Positions 40,557 to 50,839 of a DNA stretch of 64,000 nt are shown one piece after another. The stretch's first letter is position 1. Each line of letters opens with the position of its first letter. Both the position numbers and the translations under genes were made by a program. A model generated the notes under the pieces. That model saw only the letters and a list, made by a program, of their open reading frames with translations. It did no database searches and was not told where the DNA came from. Origin of the DNA: Pseudoxanthomonas composti (lineage in GTDB: Bacteria; Pseudomonadota; Gammaproteobacteria; Xanthomonadales; Xanthomonadaceae); contig NZ_SAWZ01000004.1 in the NCBI RefSeq assembly GCF_004122095.1, forward strand, positions 310,001 through 374,000, in the 5' to 3' direction.

Positions 40557-41834
40557 TCAACGTCGCTCCCCGGGCGTGGGAGCGGTGGTGGCATGCGCGT
40601 CCAGATCGGCCAGCACCGTGGCGACCGCCTGTGCGATCGCCGCATAGCCGGCATCGCCCGGGTGCAGGTGATCGCCGGAGTCGTAAGTCGGCAGCAGGCG
40701 CGCGGGCCGTGCCGGATCGCGCAGCAGCAGGTCGAGATCGACGACTGCATCGAATGCCCCCTCCTGGCGGACCCAGCGGTTCACCGCCTGTCGCGCGCGC
40801 TCCTTGTCGGCGCTGTAGTAGCCGGCGATCGCGCTGTCGACCAGCGCGCCCTCGAACGGTGGCAGCGTGGCGCCGACGATGCGCACTCCGCGCGCATGGG
40901 TGCGTGCGATCAACTGTCGGTAGCCGCCGATGAGCGCGGTAGTCTCGACCGGGGGCGCCTCCGGCGCCAGCGCGCTGCCCGGCCAGCCGATATCGTTGAT
41001 GCCCATCAGCAGCACCACGGTCTCGATGCCGGGCTGGGCCAGCACGTCGCGGTCCAGTCGCGCCAGTGCGCTCTCGCCCATCAGCGTGGACAGCACCCGT
41101 GCGCCGGAGATGCCGGCATTGGCCACGGCGATGCCGCGCCTGGCCAGCGCCTGGGCCAGATAGTCCGGCCAGCGATGGTCCGCGCCCGCGGTGGAGCCGG
41201 CGCCATCGGTGATCGAATCGCCCAGCGTGGCCACCAGCCTCGGCGTCTCCGTCTGGACCTGCACAGAGGTGGCGAACAGCCTCACCTCGGCCGCGCCAGT
41301 CGTCGTCAGGCGTGCGGCGGCGGTGACATCGCCCTCGGCGAACCAGGCCTGCTCCAGCCCCTCCCAATGGAAGGTCGCCGGCGGCGTGGGTTGGGGCAGG
41401 TACAGGCTGAGCGCCAGCCGTCCGCCGTCGGCTACGTCCAGCGCGACCGGGTCGCTGACCCAGCTCGCACCGGCGGGGATGGTGATCGACGGCTGGCCAT
41501 CGAAGTGCAGCACGCGGTCGCTGCCGGCCACGATCGAGGCGCCTGCGGCCGCCTCGGCCAGATGCGCCGCCCCGATCACCAGCGGCGCGTCGCCGTAGGC
41601 GTTGGACAGCACCACGCGCAGGCGCTTGCCGCCGACGCTGACGCGCACCACCTGGCGAACGGTCTGGTTCCACAGGTGATAAGGCAGCTTGGTGGGCAGC
41701 GCGAACGCTCCATCCCAACGTGGCTGCGGGCTGGCCGACCACGTAGTGACCCATCGGTCCGCAGGCGCCGCCTGCAATGTGGCGGGCGCGCACAGGCACA
41801 GGGCCAGCAGCCCATTGCGAAGGTGGGAGGACAT
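40557..41834 (-). CDS. Secreted SGNH/GDSL hydrolase
   Basis: A 425-residue exported esterase-type enzyme. After a signal peptide (to about residue 22, ATLQA) an N-terminal beta domain (30-195) precedes the SGNH domain: Ser207 in LGDSITDG, Gly in NAGISGARV, Asn in MGINDIG, and D388/H391 in GDHLHPG. It should cleave ester-linked acyl groups, for example from polysaccharides or lipids. GGGGAG precedes the ATG, which overlaps the upstream MFS stop as TGATG; the two are translationally coupled. Confidence 0.9.
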   Translation of the reverse strand: MSSHLRNGLLALCLCAPATLQAAPADRWVTTWSASPQPRWDGAFALPTKLPYHLWNQTVRQVVRVSVGGKRLRVVLSNAYGDAPLVIGAAHLAEAAAGASIVAGSDRVLHFDGQPSITIPAGASWVSDPVALDVADGGRLALSLYLPQPTPPATFHWEGLEQAWFAEGDVTAAARLTTTGAAEVRLFATSVQVQTETPRLVATLGDSITDGAGSTAGADHRWPDYLAQALARRGIAVANAGISGARVLSTLMGESALARLDRDVLAQPGIETVVLLMGINDIGWPGSALAPEAPPVETTALIGGYRQLIARTHARGVRIVGATLPPFEGALVDSAIAGYYSADKERARQAVNRWVRQEGAFDAVVDLDLLLRDPARPARLLPTYDSGDHLHPGDAGYAAIAQAVATVLADLDAHATTAPTPGERR

Positions 41835-43048
41835 CAGCGCAGCTCCCCGGCGCAGTGCCCGGTGTCGACGGCGTGCTCCATTCGCACGCTGAACCAGGCG
41901 ATGGCCAGGCCCGTCAGGGTGACCAGCGCAGCGACCCACGGCGTGGCCGGCAGGCCGAGCGCGCTAGCCACCACCACCCCACCCAGCCAGGCGCCCAGGG
42001 CGTTACCCAGGTTGAAGGCGGCGATGTTCAGGCTGGAGGCCAGGTTCTGGCCCGCGCCCTGCGCCTGTTCCAGCACGCGCAGCTGCAGCGGCGCCACGGT
42101 GGAGAAGGCAGCAACGCCGAGCAGGCCGACGAAAGCGATCATCGCCACCTGCGAGTGCAGGGCGAAGGCCATCAGCCCCAGCACCAGGGCCAGCGCCAGC
42201 AGCGAACCCAGCAGCGCCGGGGTGGGGCGCCGGTCGGCCAGACGTCCGCCCAGCAGGTTGCCGATGATCATGCCCACGCCGAACACCAGCAGCACCGGCG
42301 AGACCGCCGACTGGCTGAAGCCGGTGACCTGCACCAGCAGCGGCTGGATGTAGGTGAAGACCGCGAACACGCCGGCATAGCCGAGCACGGTCATCGCCAG
42401 GGCCAGCAGCACCTGGCCGCGGCCGAGCACGGCCACCTCCTGGCGCCAGTGCACCGCCTGGCCGGCGCCGGCCGAGGCCGGCACCCACAGCGCGACCACG
42501 GCCAGGGCGACCACGCCGATGGCCGCCACCGCCCAGAAGGTCGCGCGCCAGCCCAGCTGCAGGCCCAGCCAGGCGCCGGCCGGCACGCCGAGCAGGGTGG
42601 CCACGGTCAGGCCGGCGAACATGATCGAGATCGCCGAGGCCTTGCGCTCGGCCGGCACCAGCGAGGTGGCCACCACCGCGCCAACGCCGAAGAAGGTGCC
42701 GTGGGCCAGCGAGGTCAGCACGCGGGCGGCCATCAGCGTGGTGTAGTCCGGCGCCAGCGCGCAGGCCAGGTTGCCCAGGGTGAAGATGCCCATCAGCGCG
42801 ACCAGCACCGCCTTGCGCGGCAGCCTGGCGGTGGCCAGGGTCAGCACCGGCGCGCCGACGAACACGCCCAGCGCATAGCCGCTGATCAGCATGCCGGCGG
42901 CGGGGATGGACACCCCCAGGTCGGTGGCGACCTGCTGCAGCAGGCCCATCAGCACGAACTCGGTGGTGCCGATGCCGAAGGCGCCGATGGTCAGCGCGTA
43001 CAGCGCCGCCGGCATGCGGTGGCTGCGAGGAGAGGACAGGGAGGACAT
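41834..43048 (-). CDS. MFS transporter, DHA1/AraJ-like
   Basis: A 404-residue major facilitator with 12 predicted helices. The opening ALTIGAFGIGTTEFVLMGLLQQVATDLGVS is typical of AraJ/YdhP-type sugar or drug exporters, followed by the LPRKAVLVALM loop between TM2 and TM3. The start at 43048 has AGGA seven bases upstream. It is coupled to the downstream SGNH hydrolase and divergent from a LysR gene, forming a regulated export-plus-hydrolase module. Confidence 0.91.
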   Translation of the reverse strand: MSSLSSPRSHRMPAALYALTIGAFGIGTTEFVLMGLLQQVATDLGVSIPAAGMLISGYALGVFVGAPVLTLATARLPRKAVLVALMGIFTLGNLACALAPDYTTLMAARVLTSLAHGTFFGVGAVVATSLVPAERKASAISIMFAGLTVATLLGVPAGAWLGLQLGWRATFWAVAAIGVVALAVVALWVPASAGAGQAVHWRQEVAVLGRGQVLLALAMTVLGYAGVFAVFTYIQPLLVQVTGFSQSAVSPVLLVFGVGMIIGNLLGGRLADRRPTPALLGSLLALALVLGLMAFALHSQVAMIAFVGLLGVAAFSTVAPLQLRVLEQAQGAGQNLASSLNIAAFNLGNALGAWLGGVVVASALGLPATPWVAALVTLTGLAIAWFSVRMEHAVDTGHCAGELR

Positions 43049-43274
43049 GGCAGGATCCTGGACGGGGCCGAAGCGCCACGGGCCGGTGCACGCCTCGCTC
43101 CGTCGTCCCACCGAGCCCAGCCGGGTGGCAAGGGTGGGGGGATGGGTTCGGGTGGAAGCACGCGGACAGCCCGGGGCGATCGGACGTGGGAGAGGCCACA
43201 CAGCCTGCCCGGCTGAGATCCTTAGAAAAACCGCTAATATCCTGAATGACTTTCAATGATCCGTTGAGAATTTC

Positions 43275-44210
43275 ATGGACCGCGTCGGCGACATCGCCCT
43301 GTTCCTGAAGGTGCTGGATCTGGGGTCGATCAGCGCCGCGGCGCGCAGCCTGGACCTGTCCGTGGCTGTGGCCAGCCAGCGCCTCAAGCGGCTGGAACGC
43401 GGGCTGGGCGTGCGCCTGCTGCACCGGACCACGCGCCGCCTGCACCCCACGCCGGAGGGCCAGGCCCTGGCCGAACGTGGCCGCGCGCTGGTGCAGGACC
43501 TGGAAGTGCTGGGCGAGGAGCTGCGCGAAAGCGCCCAGCAGGTCTCCGGCACCCTGCGGGTCACGCTATCGGCCTCCTTCGGCCATGTGTACGTGGCCCC
43601 GCTGCTGCCCGAGTTCCAGCGCCTGCACTCCAAGGTGCGCATCAGCGCGCATCTGAGCGATGACCTGGTGGACCTGGTCCAGGAAGGCTTCGACCTGGCC
43701 ATCCGCATCGGCGCGCTGCCCGACTCGGGGCTGGTGGCACGGCGGCTGACCTCCAACGAACGCGTGCTGTGCGCCTCGCCCGAGTACCTGCGCCAGCGCG
43801 GGACGCCGCGGTCCCCGGACGAGCTGGCCGGGCACGACGGCGTGCTGCTGATGGGGCGCGACGGGCGCCAGGACACCTGGACCCTGGTCGGGCCGCAGCA
43901 GCAGACGGTGCGGGTGCGCATGGCCAGCCGCTTCGAAAGCAACTTCGGCGAAGTGCTGCGCGAGGCGGTGCTGGCCGGGCAGGGCATCTGCGTGCATTCG
44001 ATCTGGCACGTGGCCCAGGACCTGCACGAAGGCCGCATGGTGGTGGTACTGCCGGACTGGCGGCCGCCCACCACCCAGATCAGCGCGGTCACCCCGACGC
44101 GGCTGCCGCCACCGCGGGTGCGGCGCTTCGTGGAATTCCTGGCCGACAAGCTGGGCGACCCACCGCCCTGGGAGCGTATCGCTTTCGCGTCCGGCCGAGG
44201 CAATCAGTGA
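43275..44210 (+). CDS. LysR family transcriptional regulator
   Basis: A 311-residue regulator. The helix-turn-helix covers residues 5-62 (SISAAARSLDLSVAVASQRLKRLERGLGVRLLHRTTR), with the effector domain at about 90-295. The RTTRRLHPTPEGQ segment is typical of the large CrgA/YafC-like LysR branch, which often controls adjacent MFS or oxidoreductase genes. It is divergent from the MFS-SGNH operon across 226 bases; the last 60 bases before the ATG are AT-rich. Confidence 0.93.
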   Translation: MDRVGDIALFLKVLDLGSISAAARSLDLSVAVASQRLKRLERGLGVRLLHRTTRRLHPTPEGQALAERGRALVQDLEVLGEELRESAQQVSGTLRVTLSASFGHVYVAPLLPEFQRLHSKVRISAHLSDDLVDLVQEGFDLAIRIGALPDSGLVARRLTSNERVLCASPEYLRQRGTPRSPDELAGHDGVLLMGRDGRQDTWTLVGPQQQTVRVRMASRFESNFGEVLREAVLAGQGICVHSIWHVAQDLHEGRMVVVLPDWRPPTTQISAVTPTRLPPPRVRRFVEFLADKLGDPPPWERIAFASGRGNQ

Positions 44211-44322
44211 CCGCCTCCACGTTCGGTTTCTGATCGCCAGCGACAACCGCGACATTGCAGCGCAAGATCGGGCCGAAGCGGTCGTTACCGACGGCAGTAC
44301 CGCTTCTGCATGTCGTCGCTCA

Positions 44323-45825
44323 ATGTCCTCGCTCTTCGCTTTCGCCGCGTCCTTCGCCCGTGTTCCGGCACGCCTGCTGGTCTTGCTGATGGCGCTGGCG
44401 CTGTCCGCGTCCGGCTGCAGCAGCAGCGGCAGCACGCCCGCCTCGGGCGTGGCCGCCACCGACGCCTCGGCCGCTGCCGGCGCAGGCAGCGCCATGGTGT
44501 CGGTCCGCCTGACCCAGGCCGGCGATCAGGTGGCGCTGTCCAACCCCGAGCGCGGCTTCTACCGCTGGAGCTGGAGCGACCTGCCGCAGCTGCAGCAGAT
44601 GGATGCGGCCAATGCCTATGCCAATGGCTACCGCATGCTCTACACGCCGGTGCGCCTGGATGCCTGGCGCGACACCGCCCTGCCGGAAAGCCTGCTGACG
44701 CAGCTGGACCAGGCCTTTGCCATCGCCCGTGCCAACGGCATCAAGGTGATTCCACGCTTCGTCTACAACTACCCGGCCGGGGAGACCGACTACCACCAGG
44801 CGCAGGACGCGCCGCTGGAACGCGTCCTGGCCCACATCGCCCAACTCAAGCCGGTCCTGCGCCGCAATGCCGATGTCATTGCCCTGCTGCAGGCCGGCTT
44901 CATCGGCGCCTGGGGCGAGTGGCATACCTCGGCCTATCAGCTGACCGAGGTCGGCCCACGCACGCAGATCCGCGATGCGTTGCTGGATGCGCTGCCGGCC
45001 GATCACTTCATCGCCTTTCGCTACACCGGGCACCTGATGGACTGGTACCCGGGCACGCCGACCGAAGCGATTGCCTTCAACGGCTCGGCCAATGCCCGCA
45101 GCGCCTTCCACAACGACTGCTTCCTGGCCAGCGACACCGACGTGGGCACCTACAGCGAGGACCCGGCCACGGCCCAACGCGAGCGCGAGGCGATGGCCGC
45201 CCGCGCCAGGATCACGCCCTTCGGCGGCGAGACCTGCAACCCCGCCGACGACCCGCAGGCGCATCCACGCACGCGCTGCGAGGACGTGCTGGGCGAGGGC
45301 GCGCGCTACGCGCTGAGCTATCTCAACGACGAGTACTACCGCGCGCTGTTCCACGACGCCTGGATCGAGGGCGGCTGCTACGAGCAGGTGCAGCGCCAGA
45401 TGGGCTATCGCCTGACGCTGACGGCCGCCTCGCACAGCGCCGAGCTCGCGCGCGGCGGCGAGCTGCGCTTGGACTTCACCGTGCGCAACAGCGGCTGGTC
45501 GCGCCCGTTCGGCAAGCGCGGGGTGCGCGTGCTGCTGCGTCATCGCGGGAGCGGCCAGGTGTTGGCGCTGGAGGCCAGTGCCGTCGACCCGCGCCGGTGG
45601 ACGGCGGGCGGCAGCTTCAGCCATGAGCTGCGCTTGCCGGTGCCTTCGCAGGCGGGCATCGGCGCTTACGATCTGTATCTGGCGCTACCCGATGGCGCGG
45701 CCAGTCTGGCGCAGGATCCGCGCTATGCGATCCAGTTCGCCAATGCCGATGACGCCAGTGCGGGGCAGGAATGGGATGAGGGCTTGGGCGCGTTCAAGCT
45801 GGGGAGCACGGTGACGTTGCGCTGA
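44323..45825 (+). CDS. DUF4874/DUF4832 lipoprotein
   Basis: A 500-residue protein with a lipoprotein signal; lipobox LSASGC gives lipidated Cys32. DUF4874 (about 65-230) contains NPERGFYRWSWSDL and ARANGIKVIPRFVYN, and DUF4832 (about 230-460) starts near QAGFIGAWGEWHTS. The G-x-W-G-E-W-H pattern and barrel-like strands resemble glycoside-hydrolase folds, so a polysaccharide-related role is possible but unproven. Monocistronic; convergent with hglS across the large palindrome. Confidence 0.88.
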   Translation: MSSLFAFAASFARVPARLLVLLMALALSASGCSSSGSTPASGVAATDASAAAGAGSAMVSVRLTQAGDQVALSNPERGFYRWSWSDLPQLQQMDAANAYANGYRMLYTPVRLDAWRDTALPESLLTQLDQAFAIARANGIKVIPRFVYNYPAGETDYHQAQDAPLERVLAHIAQLKPVLRRNADVIALLQAGFIGAWGEWHTSAYQLTEVGPRTQIRDALLDALPADHFIAFRYTGHLMDWYPGTPTEAIAFNGSANARSAFHNDCFLASDTDVGTYSEDPATAQREREAMAARARITPFGGETCNPADDPQAHPRTRCEDVLGEGARYALSYLNDEYYRALFHDAWIEGGCYEQVQRQMGYRLTLTAASHSAELARGGELRLDFTVRNSGWSRPFGKRGVRVLLRHRGSGQVLALEASAVDPRRWTAGGSFSHELRLPVPSQAGIGAYDLYLALPDGAASLAQDPRYAIQFANADDASAGQEWDEGLGAFKLGSTVTLR

Positions 45826-45848
45826 GCGAAGGATCGCGGCGCGATCGT

Positions 45849-46537
<689 letters not shown>

Positions 46538-46711
46538 GATGTGGCCTGTCTATCTCACGAGCGGGAATGGGAACGCTGGCGCGTCTGCGACGCGCTTTGC
46601 GTAATGCCGGGGCAGAGCGCGTCAACCCGCGGCACCGGCCTTGGCCCGTGGTCGTGGCCCGGCACTGGCAGCGTCAACTGCCAGCGCAACAGCGCAACAG
46701 CGCAAACGGGC

Positions 46712-48115
46712 TCAGCCGGCGTGGAGCGACTCCAGCGATTCGGCTTCCAGCTGCGCGTAAAGCGCGAACTCGTCCAGGACCGGCGCGCCCAGTGCGGCTT
46801 CGAATGCCTCGCGGCTGGCGTTGGCGGCGTAGGCGTGCTGTTCGGTGCCGCCCAGGTTGGACTGGAAGATGCCCGCGGCGCTGACCGGCAGGAAGTCCTC
46901 GTAGACGATGGGGTCGGCCGAGGCCAGGCCGGCTTCGATCAAGGCCTCGGGTGAGAGCTCTTGGCGGTCGGACTTCGGCATTGCGAGGCCGCGTTCGGTC
47001 AATGCATAGCGGAAGTAACCCAGTCCCTCGCGGCGCAGGGTATCCAGGTCGTCGGGGAAGTCGGCGAAGGCCTGGGCCAGGCGCATGGGGTAATCGCTGC
47101 CGGTGCTGCCCTTGCCGTCATCGCGCGCCGCGTCCAGCAGCTGGTCGTACAGCGCGCGGCCCTTTGGCGTCAGGGCCAGGCCGCGCTGCTCGATCTCACC
47201 GAAACGCGCGGTGTGGGTACCGGCCTGGCGGTGGTCGCCGTCCGGAAAGGCCACGGCTTCCTCCAGCGCCTTGAAGCTGGTCTGGCGCAGCAGGATCGGC
47301 ACCGCGCGACGCGGCGGGCCTTCGATCACGGCCTTGGCATCGATGCCCAGGCGCAGCATTTCCTCCTGCGCCGCATCGATATCCAGCGTACGCGGGGTGA
47401 GATGGTTGATGTGCGGGCCGCGGAAGGACACGACATCGGCGATCAGGCGATGCGCCTGGCTCAATGCCTGGTAGGTGGCATGGGAGACCGTGGCCTGGCT
47501 GTGCCAGCGGAAGGTTTCCAGCACCTCGGCGACGAAGCGATGCGCATGGGCCTCGGACAGGCCGCCGTCGCGCTCGGCCTGTTCCACCAGCGCACGGGCG
47601 CCGGCGGTGAAGATGTCGCGCCTGGCCAGGATGGCCTGCGCCTGTGCGCGCAGGTCGGCATCGTCGATCAGCTCCATGCGCAGCAGCGAGGTGAACACCC
47701 GGAACGGATTGGCGGCCAGCGCGGCGGCGCTGGTGGCGCGGAAGGCGGTGGAATGCACCGGCACGCCGGCCACCGACAGGTCGTAGTAGCCCACCGGGGA
47801 CATGCCCATCACCGCGAAGGCGCGGCGCAGCATCGACAACTCCTCGGCAGTGCCGACACGGATGGCGCCATGGCGCTCGGCATCCAGGCGTGCGCGTTCG
47901 TCGTTGCGCAGCAGCTGCGCCTCCAGCGCCGGCTGTGCGGCCAGGGTGTCGGCGTTGACCTTGGCCACCAGGGCCATCAGCGTGCCGTACAGCGGAACCT
48001 CGGTGCGGTACATCTCGGACATGGCCTGCGCGAACAGGCTGCGGATGTGATCGGGTGAAACGAGATCGTGGTGCATGGCAGCGAGATCGGCGTCATGGGC
48101 GTGATGAACGTCCAT
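46712..48115 (-). CDS. hglS: 2-oxoadipate dioxygenase/decarboxylase (YdcJ family)
   Basis: A 467-residue protein of the DUF1338/HglS family. These Fe(II)-dependent VOC-fold enzymes convert 2-oxoadipate to D-2-hydroxyglutarate in lysine catabolism. Characteristic segments are FRGPHINHLTPRTLDID (metal His), H-T-A-R-FGEIEQRGLALTPKG (metal Glu) and FRYALTERG. ATG at 48115 has GGTGGA close upstream; ATG at 48076 is an alternative. No other lysine-degradation gene is in the window, so the enzyme is isolated here. It is divergent from the secreted hydrolase gene. Confidence 0.88.
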   Translation of the reverse strand: MDVHHAHDADLAAMHHDLVSPDHIRSLFAQAMSEMYRTEVPLYGTLMALVAKVNADTLAAQPALEAQLLRNDERARLDAERHGAIRVGTAEELSMLRRAFAVMGMSPVGYYDLSVAGVPVHSTAFRATSAAALAANPFRVFTSLLRMELIDDADLRAQAQAILARRDIFTAGARALVEQAERDGGLSEAHAHRFVAEVLETFRWHSQATVSHATYQALSQAHRLIADVVSFRGPHINHLTPRTLDIDAAQEEMLRLGIDAKAVIEGPPRRAVPILLRQTSFKALEEAVAFPDGDHRQAGTHTARFGEIEQRGLALTPKGRALYDQLLDAARDDGKGSTGSDYPMRLAQAFADFPDDLDTLRREGLGYFRYALTERGLAMPKSDRQELSPEALIEAGLASADPIVYEDFLPVSAAGIFQSNLGGTEQHAYAANASREAFEAALGAPVLDEFALYAQLEAESLESLHAG

Positions 48116-48277
48116 TTTCCACCGGTCCGCGGGCCTGCGCCACCGCGACCAACGATGGCTTGTCATCCGCGCGCGGGTATAACCGGCGGGCAGTGGACAG
48201 GGGGCGCTGCAGCGGCCGGCGCGCAGAAGACCCGGGGCTCGGCCGCAAGACCATCATCGAAGGAAAGGAGTCTTGCC

Positions 48278-50224
48278 ATGTTGCATCGCCATATCCGCGC
48301 CTCCCATCGCTGCTGCGTGCTGCTTGCCTGTGCGGCCCTGCCGCTGCTGTCGCACGCCCAGGTGGCGCGCGTGCCGCTGGGGGACATGCCGGTCCCGAAA
48401 CAGCTGGCCGGCCCGCCCGAAGAGATGCCGGCCATGCGCGCCAAGGAGCCGGCCGCGTCGGCCGTGATCTCGCGCCATGCCCTGCTGCCGGTGCGCTTTG
48501 CCCCGGGCCAGTCCGAGGCGCAGCTGCAGATCAGCGCCGAGACCGCCGATGCGCGCGTGCTGCTGCTGCCCGGCCCGGCGCAGTGGCGTGCCCAGCTGGC
48601 CGGTACCACGGCCAAGGCCGCCGCTTCCACCGCTTCGCGCGCGACCGCCCTGGCCGCGGGCGCGGAAGGCTACCGCGCCATCGAATACCGCTTCGCCCAG
48701 CTGCAGGCCGGGCCGCAGACCCTGCGCCTGCACAGCGACACGCCTGGCGCACGCGGCTATGTGCTGGTGCAGGGCGACCAGGCGCTGGAACTGGCCTCCT
48801 ATCCGCTGCATCGCCGCCAACGGCTGGGCGAACGCATGAGCTTCAATGCCATGCTCGGTGCGCGCGCCGGCGATGACGTCCGCATCGCCAACGCCGCAGG
48901 CAGCGTGCAGCAGGCCACGCTGCGCGTGGTGCGGCCCGATGGCAGCGTGCAGGAAGCGCCCATGTTCGATGACGGCCAGCACGAGGATGCGGCCGCGGGC
49001 GATGGCCGCTTTGGCGCCAGCTTCGTGCCGGACGCGCCGGGGACGTGGATCGCGCAGGCGGTGGTCCGTGGCACCGACGCGCGGGGACGTGCGTTCGTGC
49101 GCACCACCGAGCACGTGCTGCCGGTGCTGGACAGCGATTTGGCCTTGCGCGCCAGCACGCTCGCCGCACGCCAGGTCGATGGCCGCTGGCAGCTGCAGGT
49201 GCCGGTGCAGGTGTCCACCGGCGATGGGCATTACCGCGCCTTTGCCGAGGTCTGGGGCGTGGACGCCAGCGGCAAGGACGTCGCCGTGGCCTGGATCGGA
49301 GGCATCAGTCAGGTGCAGGACGGCCAGCTCGCGCTGGGCCTGGATCCGCGCTGGGTACAGCGCGCGGGCGCACGTGCGCCGTTCACCTTGCGCAAGCTGC
49401 GCATCGAGGATCCGGATCACTTCATTGCGCTGGTCACCGCCGAGCGCATGCCGCTCACGCTACCGGCGCTGCCTCCCTCGCAACGGCTGGGCACCCTGGC
49501 CATCGACGAGACCATGCGCATGGGGCCACGCCCGCAGACCGCGCAGCGCGCCATGCCGGCGGCCACCGGCGCGCGCCTGATCCTGGTGCATGGCTACTGC
49601 TCGTCGGGGGTCTGGCCGCAACAGCAGTTCAGTAACGCCTCCAGCTTCATCGACGCCAACCAGAACCGCAGTCACGATGCGTTCGCGCGGCTGCTGGCCA
49701 GTTACGGCAGCCAGTGGAACTCCTTCGGCACCGTGGCCCACAGCCAGGGCGGTGCGGCGGCGCTGCACCTTTACACCTACTACTGGAGCGGCCTGGACAA
49801 GGCCAGCGGCGCGCGCCTGATGCAGTCTGTCGGCACGCCCTACCAGGGCACCAACCTGGCCGGCATCCTGGCCACCCTGGGCAACTGGTTCGGCGTGGGC
49901 TGCGGCACCAACAGCGACATGACCTACGACGGGGCGGCGGCATGGCTGGCGGGCGTCCCTGCCTCGGCCCGGGCGAAGGTGAACTACTACACGACCTCCT
50001 TCGCCTCGACCAACTGGTACACCAACGACTACTGCAACATCGCCACCGACGTGGTGCTCAACGACCCGGAAGACGGCACGGTGGAACAGGTCTATGCGCA
50101 GCTGCCGGGTGGGGTGAATCGTGGACATACCGTGGGCCAGTGCCACACCACCGGCATGCGCGACCCGGCGCAGTATCTGGATGCGGCCCGCAACGCCACG
50201 ATGAGCGCCAACGCGGCACGCTGA
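48278..50224 (+). CDS. Secreted alpha/beta-fold hydrolase with N-terminal beta domains
   Basis: A 648-residue exported protein. The signal peptide ends near residue 27 (LLSHA). Residues about 60-420 form immunoglobulin-like beta domains (one opens with MFDDGQHEDAAAGDGRFG, typical of a choice-of-anchor type repeat). The C-terminal alpha/beta-hydrolase domain (about 435-640) has LVHGYCSSG as the oxyanion loop, Ser489 in AHSQGG, and a late His (NRGHTVGQCH). A lipase or esterase is likely; the substrate is unknown. AAGGAG lies seven bases before the ATG. Confidence 0.85.
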   Translation: MLHRHIRASHRCCVLLACAALPLLSHAQVARVPLGDMPVPKQLAGPPEEMPAMRAKEPAASAVISRHALLPVRFAPGQSEAQLQISAETADARVLLLPGPAQWRAQLAGTTAKAAASTASRATALAAGAEGYRAIEYRFAQLQAGPQTLRLHSDTPGARGYVLVQGDQALELASYPLHRRQRLGERMSFNAMLGARAGDDVRIANAAGSVQQATLRVVRPDGSVQEAPMFDDGQHEDAAAGDGRFGASFVPDAPGTWIAQAVVRGTDARGRAFVRTTEHVLPVLDSDLALRASTLAARQVDGRWQLQVPVQVSTGDGHYRAFAEVWGVDASGKDVAVAWIGGISQVQDGQLALGLDPRWVQRAGARAPFTLRKLRIEDPDHFIALVTAERMPLTLPALPPSQRLGTLAIDETMRMGPRPQTAQRAMPAATGARLILVHGYCSSGVWPQQQFSNASSFIDANQNRSHDAFARLLASYGSQWNSFGTVAHSQGGAAALHLYTYYWSGLDKASGARLMQSVGTPYQGTNLAGILATLGNWFGVGCGTNSDMTYDGAAAWLAGVPASARAKVNYYTTSFASTNWYTNDYCNIATDVVLNDPEDGTVEQVYAQLPGGVNRGHTVGQCHTTGMRDPAQYLDAARNATMSANAAR

Positions 50225-50339
50225 CACGGCGGGTGCGGCGGGCCTGTCGCGGCGCCACAGCACTTTCCCACGGGCGCATCACGCCGTCGCGCGATGCGCC
50301 TGACTATGCTCTGGCGCCACACACCACCGGTGACCTGTC

Positions 50340-50591
50340 ATGGCCGCACTGCCGCAACTTCCCGAGATCCGCCTGGGCCGCTACCGCCACTTCAAGGGCG
50401 GCGAGTACGAGGTCCTGGGCATCGCCCGCAGCAGCGAGACCCTGGAGCCCTTGGTGCTTTACAAGCCGCTGTCCGAGGACAGCGGCGTCTGGGCGCGGCC
50501 GTATGCGATGTTCATCGAGGACGTCGAGGTGGACGGCAGTCGCGTGCCGCGCTTTGCTTGGCAGAACGACGGGCTGGTGGTGGAGGACTGA
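50340..50591 (+). CDS. DUF1653 domain protein
   Basis: An 83-residue protein made of one DUF1653 domain: LGRYRHFKGGEYEVLGIARSSE, LVLYKPLSEDSGVWARP, MFIEDVEVDG. These small cytosolic beta proteins are widespread and of unknown biochemical function. Monocistronic. No strong ribosome site is seen before the ATG, but the domain starts at the right place. Confidence 0.88.
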   Translation: MAALPQLPEIRLGRYRHFKGGEYEVLGIARSSETLEPLVLYKPLSEDSGVWARPYAMFIEDVEVDGSRVPRFAWQNDGLVVED

Positions 50592-50839
50592 GCCCGAGGC
50601 CGCCAGCTCCATGCACGGCCCGCCGTCGTGGCGTCGCAGCGCTCGGTGGCCCAAGGGCAGTTCAAAACAGGCGCCATCGCCATCTCCAGCGGTCGGATGC
50701 GCCCCTTTGTGAGCGGCTCCAGGTGGCCTTGGGCCATCAGCCGCGAAGCGGCGTTTCCCGTCCAGGCATCCTCGCGCCTGAAAGCCCAAGGTCCAACGCG
50801 CCGCCCCGCGGCGTGCGCCCTGGGGTCATTGGCGGCGCG

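Noticed and set aside
48068-48277. N-terminal extension of the secreted hydrolase
   Set aside because: The signal peptide and AAGGAG site fix the start at 48278.
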